From assembly GCF_014905175.1 (NCBI RefSeq), contig NC_057789.1, positions 2,728,001 through 2,792,000 of the forward strand: a DNA stretch of 64,000 bases. The letters are read 5' to 3'. The notes under the pieces were generated by a model, which ran no database searches, was not told where the DNA came from, and saw only the letters and a program-made list of their open reading frames with translations. Origin of the DNA: Aphidius gifuensis. Its lineage: Eukaryota > Arthropoda > Insecta > Hymenoptera > Braconidae. Within the stretch, counting starts at the first letter, position 1; each line of letters starts with the position of its first letter. Made by a program: the position numbers and the translations under genes. Shown one piece after another: positions 61,001 to 64,000 of the stretch.

Positions 61001-64000
61001 GTCAACGTATTTGTCATCTTAGTTTCTGGATATTTTATTTTTTTTTTATATTCAATAAAAAATTCACTTTAGTGTCGTTTTATTTATTTGAATTTTTTTT
61101 TTATTTTTGAGGAATGATATTTATATAAATCAATAGAGTGACAAAATAATAATATAAATTTTTTATTTACAGTGATGATAAATAAAAAAAATAATGTAAT
61201 TAAATTTTATGTTTTATTCAAGTATCTTTTGAGTATTTTATTTTATGTATATGTTTGTTAAGTGGAGATTCAAGTATAACCAAAAGCTCCGGTGCAATTA
61301 GAATTGCAAAATTTAATTTATATATTATGGATAAATTTATTTTGCAATAATGATTCAGCATAATTTTATTGGATTAATGATTTATCAATTTTTCATTTGA
61401 TTTTATTGTTTCATAAGTTTGTCGAATTTGTTATTCGATAAAGAAACTTTTCTAAAATGTAATTTTGAAAATTAAAAAATATAAATGACCTAGTTTTTTT
61501 TATAAAAATTACGAGCTTGCATATTATGATATTAGTTACTCCCATCTCGAACCTTTTCATTATTATTCCACAGTAAAAGAAAAATAAACAAAAAACTTTC
61601 TTTTTTATTTACATTTAAAACAATACTTTTTTTCTCCAGGGATTATTATTTTTCTAAACAAAAAAAAACACATACAAGTAACTTTTTTTTGTATAAAAAA
61701 AATTAAAATCTCTTCATTAATAAAATATGACACGTTTTTTTTAAATCTGTTCTGCAAACCCATTAACAACTTTCAGAAAACAAAAGAAAAAAATGAATTT
61801 CGATAAATCTTTAAGACCCTGTTCAGTTGACTTTTTGACTCTATCAAGAGAGTTTTAGAAAAAAAAAAAAAAATTCTAAAGTTTTAAAAAACAGGTTAAA
61901 AAGGGCTTTTTTTCAAGTCCCTTTTTTTTGTCTTGTTGATAAAAATAATATGGCTATTGTTCTATGTAAAAAAAAAAAAAATAAATAAAATAAAAAATTT
62001 TAATTCGATAATTATGCAACAATGAACAAAGACATTAACCAAAAAAATTGTCTTTTAAATTTACTAAAATTTTGATATTAATTTTTTGTAATATAAAAGC
62101 ACAATAAGCATATTTTTAGTATGAAAAATTTGACATCATTTTTTAATTTAAGACTGACACAGTGTTCTATATATCACCTAATATTTATTAAGACTACGTG
62201 AATGTTGTGTTAAAGCATTGTGTGAGACATGTATTTTTTATATTTTATAATTTTATTTTATTTATTTTTCCGTTCAAAGAATTTTCTAGGGCGTTTCCAC
62301 ATGAGATATATTTGCAATATACATATATTATCAGCATACCCATACATACATTCATATATGTAAATGTATATTAAAATTTTTCAGTACTTTTGTATAAAAT
62401 ACATGATGTAAATTTTTTGTGTGAAGCTTGCAAGATCAAAGTGAAAATTGCAAAAGCCTTAAAGCATATAGAAAACTCAAAATATTCAAATGATTCAAAC
62501 GAATAAATAGAAAAACTTGTAATACTCTTACAAAAATGAACATTTTATATTATAAATTGTATGAATTTATATAAAATATAATTGAATTTATGATTCAACT
62601 TTGTAAAATTCAATTTGAACAAAAAAAAAAAATGAATTTCAAAAAATTCTCGGAATAAAAAAATTAGATTTTCATATTTTGCAATTTAATTTTTTTTTTT
62701 TTTTCATTTATATTTTTATTTTTATTTTGTGTCATCATTTTAACTAAAGTTATATATTTTTTTAGATAATAATTATTAACCTTTTATTTTTTTATTTTAG
62801 TTTTTAACTTTTATTCGTATTTTTTGTTTTTTTTTTAATTTATTTTTACTCTTTTTCTTTTTATGAAATATATTTTTTTATAGTTTTTTTTGTTTTTTTT
62901 TGTTTTTATGTTTCATATTTTTTAACTTGATATACCTATGCTCTCGCACTAGTTACATAACAAGTTTATTTGCTAAATGACATATACGACTTGAAAATAT
63001 ATAACGAGATTAATTATTTTGATGAACGTTTTACTACATGCTCGCCTTTTTTTATTATTATTATAAATTATTTTTAAAGATGATATTAAAAGTGAATGAT
63101 AATAACGAGGATAATTATAAAGGCTTAGCTTGGATTAATTTATTTTTTGTTGTTGAAAAATGAGGGAAGATGAATTATGCAATTAGAAAAATATGAGCAT
63201 TAAAAAAAAAATTGATAACTTTTAAAATTGTAAAAAAGTAAATCTATAAGTTTCGAAACTTCATTTTAATATTCATTTAAAATAATGTAGATGAAAAGTT
63301 TTCTGTAGAAAAAAATATCAATAAAATATAGGAAAATTTTTGACAAGTAAAAAAAGAAAATTGAGAAATATATTTCATATATTTACTTTTTTTTTTTTTT
63401 TCAATCAGTAAAAATAAATTTTCAATCTTACTAATAATAAAAACTTCAAATAAAAATATATATAATATTTTCAATTCTAGTATGTAACTATTTAATAATA
63501 AATTGAAAATTAATAACCTCATTTTAAATTGAAAAAATACATTGAATTTATTTGTAAATATATTTCACATTGGATAAACATTATTTGATGTGTATTTATT
63601 TTTAAATATATCTTACTTTTAAAAAAATATTTATCAATGCGAAAAAAAAAAATAGAAATAAAAATATATTATACATAGAAAAAAGTTTTACATTGAAATA
63701 TGAATTTTCTAGATAAAAAAATAGATAAAAAAAAAAACTTTTAGCATAAATAAACATTGAGACAGAGGGTAAAGCTGAAAAAAACTTTATCCATTTATTT
63801 TGATGCCAATCGAAAAGAAAATATTCAAAAATACAAAAAAAAAAAAAGAGTATACTTTATAAAAAACAAAAAAAAAAAGGTTCAAGTTTGATAATAATAA
63901 TCCTAAGAATTTTAGTGCGCAAAAAAAAATGATAAATAACTTTTTATTTTAATATGTTTAATCATTTGTCATACCTGTTGTCTAAATTTCACGTAACTTT
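58025..64000. other. AT-rich region upstream of ropporin
   Basis: No gene supported in about 6 kb. Features of note are a GCAATATAAATGCGCGGGCG promoter-like patch at 58875-58895 on the plus strand, a donor-like AGGACAG/GTGATG on the minus strand near 58533, a complex-composition patch at 60390-60570, and a tRNA-like segment at 60830-60890. From 60.9 kb to the window end the sequence is almost entirely A/T runs. Confidence 0.55.
60830..60886 (+). mobile_element. tRNA-like (SINE-type) segment
   Basis: Contains CGGCAAAGTGGTTAGACAAG, close to a tRNA A box and D-arm, followed about 30 bases later by a degraded B-box-like GTTGAAAATTGAACC. The second half does not pair well, so this is more likely a SINE head or tRNA fossil than a functional tRNA. 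Confidence 0.4.

Noticed and set aside
1..64000. CRISPR arrays, prokaryotic operons, phage or viral genes
   Set aside because: No spaced direct repeats, no viral replication or capsid genes; all supported genes are spliced insect genes.

Overview
The window is AT-rich eukaryotic DNA with spliced genes. Introns are short to long, use GT/AG junctions, and are full of A/T runs. The gene content points to an insect, most likely a hymenopteran and plausibly a parasitoid wasp: a tandem array of insect-type gustatory receptors, a bee-venom-type group III phospholipase A2, a TMEM132 protein and a ropporin. The species assignment is inference; the gene structures below were read by joining splice sites and checking that reading frames stay open.

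Region 1 (1-19.1 kb, + strand): nine intact gustatory-receptor-like (Gr) genes lie head to tail. All have the same five-exon plan (intron phases 1,0,0,0), a length of 357-367 aa, and a last exon encoding a T[TA]Y[LQ]V[IF][LI] motif. Copies 1-5 form one subfamily with copy 2 divergent; copies 6-9 form another. Copies 1, 3, 4 and 5 share an ~80 bp block directly upstream of the ATG. Two decayed 3' ends resembling copy 2 lie behind copies 3 and 4, showing that the array grew by duplicating a two-gene unit. One unrelated secreted-protein gene (DUF4781-like) sits on the opposite strand between copies 8 and 9. Small inverted-repeat elements sit in the spacers, one with an empty site visible in a paralogous spacer.

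Region 2 (22.2-30.4 kb, - strand): a single-CUB/LDLa transmembrane protein gene with seven coding exons. A complete pancreatic-lipase-family gene lies inside its large intron on the same strand. Its tail exon is open in two frames, with two acceptors that both fit the upstream intron phase.

Region 3 (32.4-33.5 kb, + strand): the mitochondrial ribosomal protein L16 gene.

Region 4 (37.7-49.1 kb, - strand): nine exons of a TMEM132-family gene with the signal-peptide exon not found, followed upstream by a complete five-exon secreted phospholipase A2, probably nested in the first TMEM132 intron.

Region 5 (55.0-58.0 kb, - strand): a ropporin-1-like gene with an RIIa dimerisation/docking domain and a long acidic extension.

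The remaining stretches (19.1-22.2, 33.5-37.7, 49.1-55.0, 58.0-64.0 kb) are AT-rich with no gene I can support. They hold a few non-random islands: a tRNA-like element, a 200 bp GC-balanced segment, and TATA- and CRE-like sites. No convincing multi-gene novel system was seen. The most unusual structures are the Gr array with its relics and the two nested-gene arrangements.
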